From contig JBBDRX010000061.1 of the NCBI GenBank assembly GCA_040905245.1, positions 1-6,614 on the forward strand: a stretch of 6,614 nucleotides of DNA, read 5' to 3'. Position 1 is the stretch's first letter. Each line of letters opens with the position of its first letter. A model generated the notes under the pieces. That model saw only the letters and a list, made by a program, of their open reading frames with translations, was not told where the DNA came from and did no database searches. This document shows, one piece after another, positions 1 through 6,010 of the stretch. The position numbers and the translations under genes were made by a program. The DNA comes from JBBDRX01 sp040905245 (GTDB lineage Bacteria > Bacteroidota > Rhodothermia > Balneolales > Balneolaceae).

Positions 1-31
1 GGGAAGGCTCCCGTGGGTCGAACCGAAAGAG
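1..31 (-). pseudogene. In-frame continuation of the propeller lipoprotein beyond the TAA
   Basis: Reading the minus strand in the same frame past the TAA at 34-32 gives LFRFDPREPS with no further stop before the window edge. The FRFDP strand-loop matches the pattern of propeller blades and follows naturally on GKSG if the stop replaced a Tyr codon (TAT or TAC to TAA is one base). Only ten codons are visible, so the call rests on the motif fit and not on length. Confidence 0.5.
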
Positions 32-991
32 TTATCCGGATTTCCCGTGCATTCCATAGGCAGGCTGCTCGGAAGGAACCCATACGATCTGTCTCCAGCC
101 GTATCCCATGGAACCAGGGTAAGCCGGTGTCTGCTCTCCGAAGTAGTCGAGACGGAGGTCTACTTCTTCTACCCGGTTGATTTGCTGCTCCTCCGGGTTG
201 TAGTAGAAGATGTCTCCGTCTGCCGTAGAGTAGTAGACATATCCGGTCTGGGGATCTACAAAAAGAGATCGGCCCAAAACACGAAAGTCGTCGCCGGCAG
301 CTCCCGCTTCTCCACGTCCGGAAATCAGGCCGAGGTCATGGAGCTCGTCCTGGACGATGTCATAGTGGATAAAGTGACCCCATGGCCAGGTGATTCCGTA
401 CGCCTGCTTTCGCTCTTTGTCTACCATAAAGGTGAGAATACCCTCATTGTCGGGGGCTACGGCAAGAGATTCAAACTCACCGGTCTCCAGATCGTAGGTC
501 AGGATATGGCCTCCGGAGTAGTGTTCGTACCCTTCCCGGGTAATCGCGAGTTCGCCTTCGTCCACCGAACCGTGAACACCGACGTGAGTCGAGATATAGA
601 GTTTCCCGTCAATCTCGTAAAAATTTCCGTGGCTCTTTCCCTGGGGGATTCTGGGAACATCCGATCCATCTGTAACTTCGGTCAAGTCGGCCAGGTCTGT
701 GATCTCTTCTGTTTCAGGATCAAAGGTGAAGAGTTTGGCACCCTGATCTACATCCGTAGTAGAAAAGGAGTAGTAGATTTTTCCGTCCGAAGCGTTTGAT
801 AGTGAATTCCAGGTATTGCCGGCCAACTCGAAGTCGGTGTCGAAAGCTGTTGCGACAAGTGGCTCTGATGAAGTCTCTGAACTTGAATTTGAAGCTGAAT
901 CGGGTGATCCGCAGGAGGCGAATAGGGGTGCCGCTACCAGCAGAAGCCCGACAATTTTCCAATGATGGAGTTGTGAAAGTCGAATATCCAT
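32..991 (-). CDS. Beta-propeller lipoprotein, probably truncated by an in-frame stop
   Basis: Predicted envelope lipoprotein of 319 residues. The N-terminus has charged residues, a hydrophobic stretch (about residues 12-25) and a lipobox-like LFASC with the lipidated Cys at 27; Phe at -3 is less usual than Leu. A Ser-rich linker follows. The rest is a run of short beta-strand repeats, each with a Gly-Lys/Asp-Tyr strand and a loop such as TFDPETEE, TYDLETGE or YYNPEEQQ, which is typical of kelch/YVTN/PQQ-like propellers. Motifs IPQGKSH, YGITWPWGHF and DPQTGYVYYSTADGD recall secreted propellers of Planctomycetes and Bacteroidota (from memory). No enzymatic residues are recognised. The frame stops at TAA (34-32) after YGMHGKSG, but the same frame then reads LFRFDPREPS to the window edge; that continuation fits the family, which usually has GNSGYLFRFDP here. 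The gene is therefore likely a nonsense-interrupted pseudogene or holds a sequence error. No Shine-Dalgarno is seen before the ATG; a Bacteroidota-type promoter lies about 40 bp upstream. Confidence 0.8.
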   Translation of the reverse strand: MDIRLSQLHHWKIVGLLLVAAPLFASCGSPDSASNSSSETSSEPLVATAFDTDFELAGNTWNSLSNASDGKIYYSFSTTDVDQGAKLFTFDPETEEITDLADLTEVTDGSDVPRIPQGKSHGNFYEIDGKLYISTHVGVHGSVDEGELAITREGYEHYSGGHILTYDLETGEFESLAVAPDNEGILTFMVDKERKQAYGITWPWGHFIHYDIVQDELHDLGLISGRGEAGAAGDDFRVLGRSLFVDPQTGYVYYSTADGDIFYYNPEEQQINRVEEVDLRLDYFGEQTPAYPGSMGYGWRQIVWVPSEQPAYGMHGKSG

Positions 992-1029
992 GGGTTTATT
1001 AGTGATTGGTTAAAAAGGATCTGTTTGGC

Positions 1030-1060
1030 CCAATGTATAGAATCGGATCTACTAAACAAA
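1030..1060 (-). promoter_or_regulatory. Candidate Bacteroidota-type promoter of the propeller lipoprotein
   Basis: On the minus strand, TTTG (1060-1057) is followed after exactly 19 bases by TACATTGG (1037-1030). The known Bacteroidota sigma consensus is TTTG-N19-TAnnTTTG, so one base of the -7 element differs. Transcription would begin near 1024, giving a leader of about 33 bases before the ATG at 991. This would let the lipoprotein be transcribed independently of the PLP enzyme gene upstream. It is a pattern match only. Confidence 0.35.
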
Positions 1061-1225
1061 CAGGAAGCGTTTTTTCATCATCTGTCGTATGGATCATACA
1101 GAGTAGCCGCCTTCGGTGTCCTTATAATATTACCATCTTTCATGAGGGTTGAATTTGGAGTTGTAATCGGTTGCGACGGTACCGGTCAGAGATGTATGAC
1201 TACTTCGATGTAGCGGTGAGAAGGA

Positions 1226-1426
1226 CTAAAAATTCCAGGTCACGGAACCGGCCAGAACCTGGCCGGCACGGTTGTATAAACCCTCAACGATCAGATAGAG
1301 AGAATTCGGGAACATGTGGTCGATTGAAAGTCCGACAACCAGATCTGTTGAGTTTCTGTCTTCAGGTCGGTTGCCCGTTTCCGGTGAGAAGAGCATCACT
1401 TCCCCCTTGAATTCGGACAGGCCGGT
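1226..1426 (-). pseudogene. 3' remnant of an outer-membrane beta-barrel protein gene
   Basis: An open minus-strand frame of 66 codons lies between a TGA (1429-1427) and a TAG (1228-1226). It reads TGLSEFKGEVMLFSPETGNR, then VVGLSIDHMFPNSLYLIVEG, and ends GQVLAGSVTWNF. Alternating hydrophobic and polar residues and the pattern D-x-x-F-x-NSLYL are typical of amphipathic strands of outer-membrane porin-like barrels (from memory). The end has Phe at -1, Trp at -3 and Val at -5, as in the C-terminal signature recognised by the BAM machinery, so the TAG may be the original stop and the missing part is the 5' end. An alternative is a true small protein of 56 residues starting at ATG 1396-1394, which has purine-rich AAGGGGGAAGTG just before it. 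Too short to be a barrel on its own, so a relic is preferred. Confidence 0.5.
1248..1266. repeat. Perfect 8-bp GC-rich inverted repeat with 3-base loop
   Basis: CCGGCCAG (1248-1255) and CTGGCCGG (1259-1266) are exact reverse complements separated by AAC. It is the strongest short hairpin I found in the window. It lies inside the barrel remnant, encoding AGQVLAG on the minus strand. On that strand a run of five T follows, but only about 16 bases after the stem, too far for a standard intrinsic terminator. Confidence 0.5.
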
Positions 1427-1478
1427 TCAGGCTGTTCGAATCAAATCAGTTAGCTGGGGAGATCTACCCGGTGACAAG

Positions 1479-2735
1479 TTATGCTGAAGCCTTTCGAAGG
1501 AGATTGCGAATACGCTGTCCGGTAATGCGAACCTCTTCCGGCTTCATCATAAACACATTCATCTCAATTGTGTCTCTTCCTCCCGATACTTCAATGGATG
1601 GGTGGCCGCTTCTCAGCTGCTCCCGGAGCTTATCTCCAGTAATGGGGATGCGTTGGCCATCCCACCGAATACGCAGATGGGGGACATGGTTGGCAACCTC
1701 CGGAATGTATTGCTCAGTTTCTACACCGGGAACCTCTTCGGTCGACTCGGCAATTTGCGCAACCCAGGTTTCCCACATGGCCCACTCCTGATCGTGATCT
1801 TTGTTCAAATAGAGCTCCAGAGCTACCATCATTCCGAGAACTTCTTCCTTGTTTACTTTCATGCCACGGCCGGAGGAACCAAACGGGCTGTGATTCAGGC
1901 GTGCGGCCTCGATCAGATCCTTTCGGCCAAACAGCAGTCCGGCGCTCTGCGGCCCGCGGATCGCTTTCCCGCCCGAAAAGGTCACCAGGTCAAAACCCAT
2001 TTCGATGTAGTTGAACAGATTGTCGACCGGTGGCACGTCGGCTGCTGCATCGTTGAAGGTCGGGATGTTGTACTGTTTCCCGATTCGTACAAACTCATCC
2101 CTGCTGATGCTGTGCTCCCTGGCAGCATTGAAATAGAAGGCCATAATCGTTTGGTCCGAGATGGCTCGTTCCATCTCTTCCGGGCCTTCCACTTCCACCA
2201 GGTTTACACCACAGTTCGTGATCATCTGATCGAACGCGAACCGGTGGGATTTCTGAATAATCACTTCGGGCCGTGGATCGAGAAGATGCGGGATTTGTCG
2301 GACCAGCTCCCGGTCCATACCGGTGATACAGGCGGCTGTTCCAAGCTGAATAGCCGAGGCCGCTCCGGCAGTCACATGGGCATCTTCACAACGGAGCATC
2401 TCGGCGATTCGCTGTCCGGCTTTTTTATTCAGCTCGATCAGGTTTACGAAGCGGTCCGAGGTGGCAGCAATAGCCTGGATCACTTCCGGTGGCATCAGCG
2501 ATCCGGACAGGGTGGTGATGGTTCCCCGTCCATTGATAAAGGTCCGCAGTCCAAGTTCTCTCAACAGGTCTCTGGAGTGAAGGGAACCTCCATCTGCGGA
2601 GCTGTAAGATTTGTTCGGGTTCGTGACGGAGTCCAGTCCGGAGCGATTCGGGTTCAACCCATGAAAGGTTGAAGCGACTGGTGCCATGAACGGAAGGGTG
2701 GCGATCATCTGAAGAATCTGTTTTCTGGTCGGCAT
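1479..2735 (-). CDS. SelA-fold PLP-dependent enzyme with Tat-like N-terminus
   Basis: A 418-residue fold-type I PLP enzyme of the SelA/DgaE-like branch of the aminotransferase class V superfamily. Visible family marks are INGRGTITTLSGS (67-79, the INAxGT region), TAGAASAIQLGTAA (122-135, cofactor phosphate loop), FNDAAAD (227-233, with Asp229 28 residues before the lysine, the likely pyridine-nitrogen partner), FSGGKAIRGPQSAG (253-266, with Lys257 as probable Schiff-base lysine) and VNKEEVLGMMVALE (294-307). The reaction is not known; relatives include selenocysteine synthase and D-glucosaminate-6-phosphate ammonia-lyase. No selB or tRNA-Sec is in the window, so selenocysteine synthesis is not supported. 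The N-terminus MPTRKQILQM plus a hydrophobic stretch (about 10-22) resembles a Tat signal with Arg-Lys in place of Arg-Arg; the first conserved helix begins near residue 55, leaving room for a cleaved leader. No Shine-Dalgarno precedes the ATG. The gene is divergent from the phosphodiesterase. Confidence 0.85.
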   Translation of the reverse strand: MPTRKQILQMIATLPFMAPVASTFHGLNPNRSGLDSVTNPNKSYSSADGGSLHSRDLLRELGLRTFINGRGTITTLSGSLMPPEVIQAIAATSDRFVNLIELNKKAGQRIAEMLRCEDAHVTAGAASAIQLGTAACITGMDRELVRQIPHLLDPRPEVIIQKSHRFAFDQMITNCGVNLVEVEGPEEMERAISDQTIMAFYFNAAREHSISRDEFVRIGKQYNIPTFNDAAADVPPVDNLFNYIEMGFDLVTFSGGKAIRGPQSAGLLFGRKDLIEAARLNHSPFGSSGRGMKVNKEEVLGMMVALELYLNKDHDQEWAMWETWVAQIAESTEEVPGVETEQYIPEVANHVPHLRIRWDGQRIPITGDKLREQLRSGHPSIEVSGGRDTIEMNVFMMKPEEVRITGQRIRNLLRKASA

Positions 2736-2946
2736 ATTTTGATTGAATCAATAATTTGCGGTTGTTTACAATAGATCTGAATATTAAGCATCCTTCCAGG
2801 ATGGATCCGGAACTATATGCAGTACGCACTCACCAAATTCGGTTTGCAGTTTTCGGAAAGATCAGGAGAGTTTGTTCATCAACCATATATATTCATTTTA
2901 GAAGAGTTTTTCATCCCCTGTCGATAATACATCGTTCTGTAACTGT
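2736..2946. promoter_or_regulatory. Divergent intergenic region with a short dyad
   Basis: These 211 bases separate the start codons of the minus-strand PLP enzyme and the plus-strand phosphodiesterase, so they must hold the promoters of both unless transcription starts further off. It is AT-rich near 2884-2900 (ATATATATTCATTTTA), with TTTG 17 bases before TTCATTTT on the plus strand, a poor match to the Bacteroidota promoter. I could not fix a promoter for either gene. Confidence 0.4.
2789..2803. promoter_or_regulatory. CATCCT-TCC-AGGATG dyad, possible operator
   Basis: An exact 6-bp inverted repeat with a 3-base spacer lies about 54 bases upstream of the PLP enzyme ATG and about 145 bases upstream of the phosphodiesterase ATG. 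Its place in the divergent region fits a regulator site or a small hairpin in the PLP enzyme leader. No regulator gene is nearby, and a 15-bp dyad can arise by chance. Confidence 0.25.
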
Positions 2947-3756
2947 ATGGCAACACCTCAACACCCGTTACGAATGCCGGAATGGATTGCTCATCGGGGC
3001 TTGTCCGCCTCGGCTCCCGAGAATACAGCGGCTTCCATACAGCTGGCATGGCTCAGTGGTGTGGATGCTGTAGAAGTGGATGTCCGATTGACGGCCGATG
3101 GAGAGGTCGTGTTGTTCCATGACGAGACACTTTTCCGTTTATGCGGGCTGAACCGGAAGCCGGAGGAGATGTCTCTCACTGAACTTCGGCTACTGGACGT
3201 CGGGAGCTGGAAAGGTGAACAGTGGGCCGGTGAAAAAATTCCATTGCTGGGTGACGTGATGAGAGATATGCCGCCTGAAAAACGAATCTATATCGAAGTG
3301 AAGTCCGGGCCGGATATCATATCGGTCCTTGTGGAGTTGTTGAACCGGTCAGGCCTGGAGGACAGCCAGCTGTCAGTCATCGCATTTTCGATGGAGTTGG
3401 CCTCACGGGTAAAATCGCAACGTCCGCAAACGGCCGTGTACTGGATTTGTGATCTGAATGATGCCCGAAGGGAAATGAACGGAAAGGTTCGGCCCGGGAG
3501 ATTGATTGATCTGGTTCAAAAAGCAGGCCTGGATGGGTTGGACCTTTCGTTCTCACATCCGGCTCGTGACGGTGAGATCGTCCGGGTGGTCAAAGAGGCC
3601 GGCCTGGGTTGTTATATCTGGACGGTGGACAATCCCGAGTCCGGACAACTGGCAATTGAAGCCGGTGTTGATGGAATTACCAGCAATTGTCCATCACTAT
3701 TGAGAGAAGAGCTTGTAGCCAGAAACGGAAGGAGGCTGATGCAGCCACCGTTCTGA
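2947..3756 (+). CDS. Cytoplasmic glycerophosphodiester phosphodiesterase
   Basis: A 269-residue GDPD-family TIM-barrel enzyme that hydrolyses glycerophosphodiesters from phospholipid turnover to glycerol-3-phosphate and an alcohol, with a bound divalent metal. Family marks are all present: AHRGLS with catalytic His16 and Arg17, PENT with Glu25 and Asn26, VEVDVRLTADG with Glu43 and Asp45, FHDETL with the second catalytic His58, IYIEVK with Glu117 and Lys119, and WTVD at 225-228. The closing GITSNCPSLL replaces the more common GITTDRP. There is no signal peptide or membrane segment, so it acts in the cytoplasm like UgpQ and unlike periplasmic GlpQ. Length is usual for the short bacterial form. 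The ATG at 2947 has no Shine-Dalgarno; Met10 (2974) is an alternative start just before the HRG strand. The histidine kinase gene follows after 48 bases, suggesting an operon, although a functional link is not evident. Confidence 0.93.
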   Translation: MATPQHPLRMPEWIAHRGLSASAPENTAASIQLAWLSGVDAVEVDVRLTADGEVVLFHDETLFRLCGLNRKPEEMSLTELRLLDVGSWKGEQWAGEKIPLLGDVMRDMPPEKRIYIEVKSGPDIISVLVELLNRSGLEDSQLSVIAFSMELASRVKSQRPQTAVYWICDLNDARREMNGKVRPGRLIDLVQKAGLDGLDLSFSHPARDGEIVRVVKEAGLGCYIWTVDNPESGQLAIEAGVDGITSNCPSLLREELVARNGRRLMQPPF

Positions 3757-3774
3757 GTTGGAGTTTCACAGCAG

Positions 3775-3793
3775 TCGCCAGAGTAGGTGGCGA
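3775..3793 (+). promoter_or_regulatory. Small hairpin just before the kinase ribosome binding site
   Basis: TCGCCA (3775-3780) pairs exactly with TGGCGA (3788-3793) across a 7-base loop. The 3' arm touches the GAAGAGG at 3792-3798 that is the likely Shine-Dalgarno, six bases before the ATG at 3805. It could damp translation of the kinase relative to the phosphodiesterase. No T-run follows, so it is not a terminator. Confidence 0.3.
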
Positions 3794-3804
3794 AGAGGCA
3801 GTAA

Positions 3805-5763
3805 ATGTTGCTGTTTCTACCGGCAAGAGTGTATGGAAATTGGAAAGATGCTATGAATAATCGAATGGGAAAGTCATTGACAGAGTGTTTGTCCGGCTGG
3901 TGGACGGGACTATTTGGAAGTCGTTCGATGAACCATTCCGGTAAACCGGCCCGGCGAAACGATATGCTGTTTCAGACTATGATTCAGTCGATCAACGGAA
4001 TTGTCTGGGAGTGTACCGCAGACCTTCAGTTTACCTATGTCAGCCCACAGTGCAGGGAGATCCTCGGGCACGATCCGGATCGTTGGTGTTCGACCCCCGG
4101 ATTTTGGCAGGCACACATTCATCCCGATGACAGAGATCGGACAATCAACTACTGTTCGACCCAGCTGGCGATGGGAGCAAATCACGATTTTGAGTATCGA
4201 ATGCAAAAATCTGACGGGCAGTATATCTGGCTTCGGGACATTGTGACGGTTCAGAAAAGAGAGGATGGCACTGTGCAGATGTGCGGGGTCATGTTCGACG
4301 TTAGCCGGGAGAAGCAGCTCGAGTATCTCATTAAAAAGAGTGTTGAGGAGAGGGAGCGATTTTTGACCTACGCTCCGTATCTGATTGGTATCTCCAATCG
4401 GGAAGGATACTTCGAAATGGTAAACCCGGCCTTCAGCGAACTGCTCGGCTACTCCGAGGAGGAGCTAACCTCCAGGCCCTTTGTCGAGTTCATTCATCCG
4501 GATGATGTGAAGGCTTCCATGGAGGAGTACAAAAAAAACCGGGATGAAGGAGGGATGACTTTTGAGTTTGAAAACCGGTATCGGACAAAGGATGGCGAGT
4601 GGAAATGGATCTCCTGGTACTCCTCACACTGGATTGAGTCGGAAGACAGGATTCTTTCCTATGGCCACGATATCACTTCATTGAAACAGGTTAATCTGGA
4701 GCTGAAGCGGGAAGAAATTCGTCTCCGGCAGCTGGAATCGGTTATAACGAATACGGATGAGGCGATTGCGATTATTGAAGCGGCACCGACAGATCTCCCC
4801 GGCCGAAAGATCCTCTATGTAAACGAGGGGTTTTCACGGATGACCGGTTACTCGAATGAAGAGGTGGTTGGTAGAACTCTTCACTTTTTGAATGGCCCGG
4901 AAACAGATAACAACGAGCGTCAGCACTTACGGAATGCGATGAATGCATTTCAGCCGGCAAAAGCCGAGTTAGTTAACTATCGGAAAGACGGAGAGAAGTT
5001 CTGGATTCATGTCTCCATGGTGCCGGTGATGGACCGGAATGGAACCTGTACCCACTGGATCTCCATAGGGCGGGATGTAACAGAGAGGAAAGAGCAGCAG
5101 CGGGTGATTCTGGAGTCGCTGAAGGAGAAGGAGACCCTGCTAAGTGAGGTTCACCACCGGGTAAAAAACAATCTGGCCGTTGTTTCCGGCATGATGATTC
5201 TCCAGGCGGAGGGTGAGGTGAACGAGGAGGTCCGGTCCCGGTTACTGGATAGTGTTGGCAGGATCAAAACCATGGCAACGATTCATGAGCAACTCTACCA
5301 GTCGAATACCTTCTCCCGTCTCGATTTTTCCAAGAACATCCGGAGTCTGATCGAGAACATCATGGATACGCTTGTGAGCCGAAAAGACATTCGTCTGGAA
5401 TTTGATTGTGAACCGGTGGAACTCAATATCAATCAGGCGATTCCCTGTTCACTGGTTGTGAACGAGGTGGTGACCAACAGTATGAAATATGCATTTGACG
5501 GGCGAGATGAAGGAGTGGTGCAGGTACGGCTTGCCCGATGTCCTGAACATTCCAGAATCCAGTTAACCATATCAGACGACGGAGTCGGATTGCCGGAGAA
5601 AATCGACAAGCGTAAATCCGGAACGCTCGGGATGAACCTGATTGATGTTCTCTGTGAACAGCTTCAGGCAGAGGTACAGTACGATTCTCCGGGAGAGGGG
5701 ACCCGGTTTATGATTTCGTTTGAGCCGAATGATCTGAAAGGGGTGGGGAACAGCTCGTTCTGA
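3805..5763 (+). CDS. Soluble sensor histidine kinase, three PAS domains and HisKA_2 core
   Basis: A 652-residue sensor kinase that should autophosphorylate on His and pass the phosphate to an unlinked response regulator. After about 50 poorly conserved residues come PAS1 (about 54-170, HPDDR at 106), PAS2 (about 183-298, HPDD at 231, KDGEWKWISW) and PAS3 (about 307-429, YVNEGFSRMTGYSNEEVVGR). Then the dimerisation domain with LLSEVHHRVKNNL, where His450 is the expected phospho-acceptor of the HisKA_2 family, and an HATPase_c domain with N-box Asn553 to Asn558, SDDGVGLPE (590-598), SGTLGMNLI (605-613) and GEGTRF (630-635). There is no membrane segment, so it senses a cytoplasmic cue. PAS3 looks like a LOV domain, but the photoactive Cys is Leu359. 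Start 3805 is chosen for GAAGAGG six bases upstream; Met17 or Met42 are possible alternatives that lose no domain. No regulator gene is next to it. Confidence 0.92.
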   Translation: MLLFLPARVYGNWKDAMNNRMGKSLTECLSGWWTGLFGSRSMNHSGKPARRNDMLFQTMIQSINGIVWECTADLQFTYVSPQCREILGHDPDRWCSTPGFWQAHIHPDDRDRTINYCSTQLAMGANHDFEYRMQKSDGQYIWLRDIVTVQKREDGTVQMCGVMFDVSREKQLEYLIKKSVEERERFLTYAPYLIGISNREGYFEMVNPAFSELLGYSEEELTSRPFVEFIHPDDVKASMEEYKKNRDEGGMTFEFENRYRTKDGEWKWISWYSSHWIESEDRILSYGHDITSLKQVNLELKREEIRLRQLESVITNTDEAIAIIEAAPTDLPGRKILYVNEGFSRMTGYSNEEVVGRTLHFLNGPETDNNERQHLRNAMNAFQPAKAELVNYRKDGEKFWIHVSMVPVMDRNGTCTHWISIGRDVTERKEQQRVILESLKEKETLLSEVHHRVKNNLAVVSGMMILQAEGEVNEEVRSRLLDSVGRIKTMATIHEQLYQSNTFSRLDFSKNIRSLIENIMDTLVSRKDIRLEFDCEPVELNINQAIPCSLVVNEVVTNSMKYAFDGRDEGVVQVRLARCPEHSRIQLTISDDGVGLPEKIDKRKSGTLGMNLIDVLCEQLQAEVQYDSPGEGTRFMISFEPNDLKGVGNSSF

Positions 5764-6010
5764 CCGGGTGTTGAGTCCGATATACACGGCCATCATCTAC
5801 TTCCGTAAGCGATATGTGTTTTCAATCTGCGCTGAAGTCGGATATCCAACGGGTTTCTTAGCAAATATCAATGCGAAACATCAGGATTCTGTTGAACTGC
5901 GTTAAAACCTTCATCGGTGTTTCGAGCGGGAACGGGGAGAGATAGTTTTTTGTATCACTGATCCGTGCAGGCAACGATCAACAAGTGATAGAAAATCGGA
6001 GTGTTAACGT
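5764..6010. other. Intergenic region between kinase and oxidoreductase
   Basis: No gene was found in these 247 bases on either strand. A weak, bulged CCGGGTGT/ACACGG pairing just after the kinase stop has no T-run, so I do not call a terminator. The 8-bp palindrome GGATATCC is at 5840-5847. A T-run ending in TTTG occurs at 5946-5952 but no -7 element is found 19 bases further on. The only structured part is the dyad at 5953-5990. Confidence 0.5.
5953..5990 (+). promoter_or_regulatory. TATCACT / AGTGATA dyad before the oxidoreductase gene
   Basis: TATCACT (5953-5959) and AGTGATA (5984-5990) are exact reverse complements. GATC directly after the first arm (5960-5963) can pair with a second GATC (5976-5979), leaving a 4-base AACA bulge. 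The second arm ends 20 bases before the ATG at 6011. It may be an operator or a leader hairpin of the oxidoreductase mRNA. Confidence 0.3.

Larger units (their letters stand above)
992..1478. other. Long gap between the PLP enzyme and the lipoprotein
   Basis: This 487-bp stretch has no full gene. From the side nearest the PLP enzyme it holds about 50 bases with no convincing coding sequence, then a beta-barrel gene fragment (1426-1226), then about 235 bases of leader and promoter sequence before the lipoprotein start. I read all three minus-strand frames of 992-1225 and saw only short open stretches, including a 19-codon ATG frame starting near 1143 (MKDGNIIRTP...) without other support. Plus-strand open frames here look like chance. 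No transposase, IS end or tRNA was seen. Confidence 0.6.

Noticed and set aside
47..799. Open plus-strand frame of 250 codons
   Set aside because: It is antisense to the lipoprotein gene, with no motif or family resemblance; the minus-strand reading has a signal peptide and blade repeats.
1086..1145. Tiny minus-strand ATG frame MKDGNIIRTP in the lipoprotein upstream region as a leader peptide
   Set aside because: Nineteen codons, no Shine-Dalgarno, no regulatory codon run or attenuator, and it lies upstream of the candidate promoter.
1427..1429. TGA in the barrel relic as a selenocysteine or Trp codon, prompted by the nearby SelA-like gene
   Set aside because: No bacterial SECIS-like hairpin directly after the TGA, no selB or tRNA-Sec, and the frame upstream is short with no start. 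Decay explains it better.
1602..2672. Open plus-strand frame of 356 codons
   Set aside because: It lies wholly opposite the PLP enzyme gene, whose translation has clear family motifs; the antisense translation shows no recognisable domain.
1479..2735. Calling the PLP enzyme selenocysteine synthase (selA)
   Set aside because: It is shorter than typical SelA, has a leader-like N-terminus and SGGK where SelA usually has SGDK, and has no selenium genes nearby. Only the fold and superfamily are supported.
2425..2829. Minus-strand frame of 134 codons overlapping the PLP enzyme start
   Set aside because: Most of it is the PLP enzyme sequence read in another frame; the part upstream of 2735 shows no coding features.
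5760..5795. Intrinsic terminator after the kinase gene
   Set aside because: The possible stem is short and bulged and has no T-run after it.
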